Below the pieces are notes generated by a model. It worked only from the letters and a program-made list of their open reading frames with translations, was not told the origin of the DNA and ran no database searches. A stretch of 64,000 nt of DNA. Origin: Prochlorothrix hollandica PCC 9006 = CALU 1027. GTDB lineage: Bacteria > Cyanobacteriota > Cyanobacteriia > Prochlorotrichales > Prochlorotrichaceae. The position numbers and the translations under genes are program-made. The stretch spans positions 499,335-563,334 of the forward strand of contig NZ_KB235933.1 of NCBI RefSeq assembly GCF_000332315.1. The letters run 5' to 3'. Of the stretch, positions 61,510-64,000 are shown one piece after another (within the stretch, counting starts at the first letter, position 1; the number at the start of each line of letters is the position of its first letter).

Positions 61510-63765
61510 ATGGCTCACCTCAAACGCCGCCACTTCATCCAAGGGGCTAGTGCCGCCCTCGCCACCCTGGGCCTCAGCCAACTGCAACTGACCCGCCAAG
61601 CCGATCGCTATGGCCAAGTCCTCGCCCAACCCACCCGCCGCAAACTAGCCCTCTTGGTGGGCATCAATCAATACCAAGGGCGAGGCTTAGATCGCCTATA
61701 CGGTCCAGAAAATGACCTAGACCTGCAATATCAGCTTCTGGTTCACCGCTTTGGCTTCAGTCCCGCCGATATCCGGACCCTAGAGAATGACCAAGCAACC
61801 CGCCAGGGCATCCTCCACGCCTATGAAAACCACCTGATCGCCCAAGCCCAACCGGGGGACGTGGTGGTGTTCCATTTTTCCGGCCACGGCAATCGGGTCA
61901 AAGATCTAGAATTGGGGCGGGTTTCGGGCTTTAAATGCGACTTTGAAGACTGCAACAACAGCACGATCGTCCCCTATGACTCCAGCCAAAGCAGCGACCC
62001 CGATCGTGTCAACGACATCATGGGTCACACTCGCTTTTTGCTGGATTCCCTGCTAAAAACCGAGAATCTCACGGTAATCCTAGACTCCTGCTATTCAGGT
62101 GGAGGAAAGCGGGGCAATATTATCGTGCGGTCCCGGAATTTAGGGTTAGATGCCCCCGATCTCGTCATTGCCTCAACCGAACTGGCCTATCAGAAAGACT
62201 TACTCGATCGCCTGGGTTGGACAGAAACAGACTTTATCCGCCGTCGCAAAGAAAAGGTCGCCAAAGGGGTAGTCCTCACCGCAGCGGCACGAAACCAAAA
62301 ATCGGTAGATTACCCCTTTTTGAAGCAATTCTATGCGGGGGCGTTCACCTATCTGCTCACCAAGTACCTGTGGCAACAAACCGAGAGCCAGTCAGTCCAG
62401 ACCGTCATTCCCCTGGTGGCCAGCAGCACAGCCCGCCTTGACAACCATAGCCAACGACCGGAGTATGAAGCCGCTTCGGAGCAGAAAGAGCAGGAAAACT
62501 TGATTGATAGCAGTCTGACCCACACTGTACCGGGTGAGGGCGTTGTGCTGGAGCTATTAGGCAGCGATCGGGTCAAACTGTGGCTAGGGGGACTAGATAC
62601 CCAAAGCTTAGAGGCTTTTGATCAGGGGGCTGTTTTTGCCTTACTGGATGCCCAGACGGGGGAAGTAAAAGGCGAAGTGGCCCAAGATCAAAATCGTCAA
62701 GGCTTGGAAATCAACGGAACCGTGAGCTTAAAGCCAGGAAAAACCGTTAAGGTGGGGGATTTACTCCAAGAGCGAGTGCGGAACCTGCCCGATCGGGTGC
62801 CCCTGCGAGTGGGGTTAGATTCCTCTCTCTGGGCTGATAGTGCCCTCAAGGAGGGGGAAGTCTCCCATCAACTGCGTAATACGGCCAGTTTTATTGAGGT
62901 AGTTGCTGTACAAGCCGGGGAACCCGTGGATTGCTTACTGGGTCGTTGGCAGTCCACCGATCCCTTATATCCCACCCAGCAAGTGGAATTTCCCCAGGGA
63001 ATTGCGACAGGCAGCCTGGGGCTATTTAACCCTGCCTTAGAGCCATTACCAGCTTCTTTTGGCACCGGGGGAGAATCGATCGAGGCAGCCCTCACCCGCC
63101 TTCAGCCCTGCTTCAAAAGCCTTCTGATTAGCCGCATCCTCCGCCTGGTGCTCAACGCCAGCACTGCAACCCTAAACGTGAGCTTACAAGTGGGCACCCC
63201 CCAGCGCAGTCGAGGCGTGCCGATCCGGGCAACCACGCGGGGTGCTCGCCGCAGTAATTCTTCCCCCAGCCCCACCCCTCCCAATCCCAACGGCATCCCG
63301 GACCTCAAAGACGGTGAAAGGATCACCATTCAACTCCAGAACCATGAACCCCAAGACCTGTACATGAGCCTCCTGGCCATTGATGCCCAGAGCGAGGTGA
63401 ATATTCTTTTTCCCGGCAACTGGGATCGACCTGAAGCTGAAAGTCTCGTTTTGGCGGGGCAGAGCAAATCATTCCCCCAGTTACAGGCCATTCAGCCCTA
63501 CGGGTTAGCAGAACTGCTGGTGATTGCCAGTACCCAGCCCTTGCGCCAAACCTTAAAAACCCTCAAGATAGAAGTCCGCAGCCGAGGCTCCACAGATCTC
63601 CAAGACCCCGACAGTTTGCTGGTGTCCCTGCAAGAGGACTTTAGCAGCCTAGGCACCTCAACCGTTTCTCGATCGCGCGGCAGCCAAAGCGGCAGTCCCG
63701 TGGATACCCAGAAGGTTGCGGTGGTATCGTTGCTGTACAGGATTCAGCCGCCGCACTCTCCCTAA
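61510..63765 (+). CDS. Orthocaspase (caspase family, C14) with DUF4384-like C-terminus
   Basis: 751-aa protein. The N-terminus has a twin-arginine motif (KRRHFIQGASAALATLG) for export of a folded protein. The p20 domain follows: RKLALLVGINQYQG, the catalytic His in FHFSGHGNRV and Cys in VILDSCYSGGG. The C-terminal third has QDLYMSLLAIDAQSEVNILFPG, typical of the DUF4384 domain. Orthocaspases cut after basic residues and are implicated in stress and cell-death responses in cyanobacteria. The start is ATG 61510. The 61299-61509 gap from the CHAT gene has no gene. The two proteins share export and protease type. Confidence 0.93.
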   Translation: MAHLKRRHFIQGASAALATLGLSQLQLTRQADRYGQVLAQPTRRKLALLVGINQYQGRGLDRLYGPENDLDLQYQLLVHRFGFSPADIRTLENDQATRQGILHAYENHLIAQAQPGDVVVFHFSGHGNRVKDLELGRVSGFKCDFEDCNNSTIVPYDSSQSSDPDRVNDIMGHTRFLLDSLLKTENLTVILDSCYSGGGKRGNIIVRSRNLGLDAPDLVIASTELAYQKDLLDRLGWTETDFIRRRKEKVAKGVVLTAAARNQKSVDYPFLKQFYAGAFTYLLTKYLWQQTESQSVQTVIPLVASSTARLDNHSQRPEYEAASEQKEQENLIDSSLTHTVPGEGVVLELLGSDRVKLWLGGLDTQSLEAFDQGAVFALLDAQTGEVKGEVAQDQNRQGLEINGTVSLKPGKTVKVGDLLQERVRNLPDRVPLRVGLDSSLWADSALKEGEVSHQLRNTASFIEVVAVQAGEPVDCLLGRWQSTDPLYPTQQVEFPQGIATGSLGLFNPALEPLPASFGTGGESIEAALTRLQPCFKSLLISRILRLVLNASTATLNVSLQVGTPQRSRGVPIRATTRGARRSNSSPSPTPPNPNGIPDLKDGERITIQLQNHEPQDLYMSLLAIDAQSEVNILFPGNWDRPEAESLVLAGQSKSFPQLQAIQPYGLAELLVIASTQPLRQTLKTLKIEVRSRGSTDLQDPDSLLVSLQEDFSSLGTSTVSRSRGSQSGSPVDTQKVAVVSLLYRIQPPHSP

Positions 63766-63927
63766 AATCTAGGGATGAGATGGGCCTACCGTGGCAGATC
63801 GATCGTCCGCTATCCATGACCCATCTGCCCCAAAAACAGCAATATGAGCGATCTTTCCCCTCTCACCTACATTCCGCAGGTTGGAGTGCAGCTTTTATAA
63901 TTTGTCAGTTGTGTCGGGGAGTGGAGA
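63766..63927. other. Spacer and probable left end of an insertion sequence
   Basis: 162 bp after the orthocaspase stop. The terminal inverted repeat of the following transposon is expected near 63865-63895 (ATTCCGCAGGTTGGAGTGC is a candidate) but the other end is outside the window, so I cannot fix it. Confidence 0.4.
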
Positions 63928-64000
63928 ATGGGAGTCAAAGTAGAGAACCTGGATCACCTGGGTATCGTCGCCGGGATCATTGACGACCTGGGTATCGTGG
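63928..64000 (+). CDS. Start of a DUF4277/IS1634-type transposase (partial)
   Basis: An ATG at 63928 opens a frame that runs off the window after 24 codons: MGVKVENLDHLGIVAGIIDD and then LGIV. This is the start I recognise for DUF4277-containing transposases of the IS1634 group. The main part of the gene lies beyond the window. Confidence 0.7.
   Translation, partial: MGVKVENLDHLGIVAGIIDDLGIV

Noticed and set aside
63780..63983. 67-aa plus-strand frame at the end of the window
   Set aside because: It overlaps the start of the recognisable transposase frame at 63928 in another phase and shows no motif.

Overview
The window looks like chromosomal DNA of a cyanobacterium. The octamer GCGATCGC (HIP1) is scattered through genes and spacers on both strands, and several loci are typical of that phylum: a Cph2-type phytochrome, pipX-pipY-sepF-proC, a DUF4327 protein, the cyanobacterial type of glutamate-cysteine ligase, and a gdmH-hypA-hypB operon. 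I make no genus assignment. I saw no rRNA or tRNA gene and no CRISPR array.

Layout. 0-7 kb: the end of an unidentified gene, an RNase D-like exonuclease (-), a Cph2-like photoreceptor that makes and breaks c-di-GMP, and a sensor histidine kinase. 7.1-10 kb: an AT-richer island with a cytosine-C5 DNA methyltransferase facing a two-gene DUF262/HEPN operon, a likely defence module. 10-17 kb: malQ, a NUDIX hydrolase, a PEP-synthase-like protein and an HD phosphohydrolase. 17.4-22.7 kb: an ABC permease, a PIG-V-like mannosyltransferase gene split by an IS200/IS605-type TnpB element, and an AbrB-family membrane protein. 23-27.4 kb: two thioester-reductase genes, one fused to an NRPS condensation domain and a carrier domain. 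27.7-31.6 kb: a GH24 lysozyme, a palindrome array and two exported metallo-beta-lactamase-fold proteins. 32.5-40.6 kb: a formylglycine-generating enzyme, its probable sulfatase client, a secreted beta-sandwich protein, a PhyH-type dioxygenase and a lipid-linked sugar flippase. 40.7-45.3 kb (-): gdmH, hypA and hypB (guanidine hydrolysis and its nickel chaperones), followed by an SSS symporter. 45.4-46.8 kb: a complete IS4-family element with a 9-bp target duplication. 47.3-54.3 kb: pipX, pipY, sepF, proC, nadA and gshA. 55.6-64 kb: DUF4327, rsmD, two Uma2 nucleases, a TPR-CHAT protease, an orthocaspase and the start of another transposase.

The spacers are dense in repeats. Nine copies of a 103-bp MITE-like element ending in TA are present, plus at least two other dispersed families, arrays of hairpins, and many short tandem repeats. 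Several tandem repeats have expanded in frame inside genes. Three TnpB-type elements occur: one intact and two internally deleted ones that keep the end expected to encode the guide-RNA scaffold.

The strongest candidates for something new are the DUF262/HEPN/methyltransferase island, the intact TnpB element with its tnpB-less relatives carrying possible orphan guide RNAs, the reductase-condensation-carrier enzyme, and the sulfatase/dioxygenase locus.
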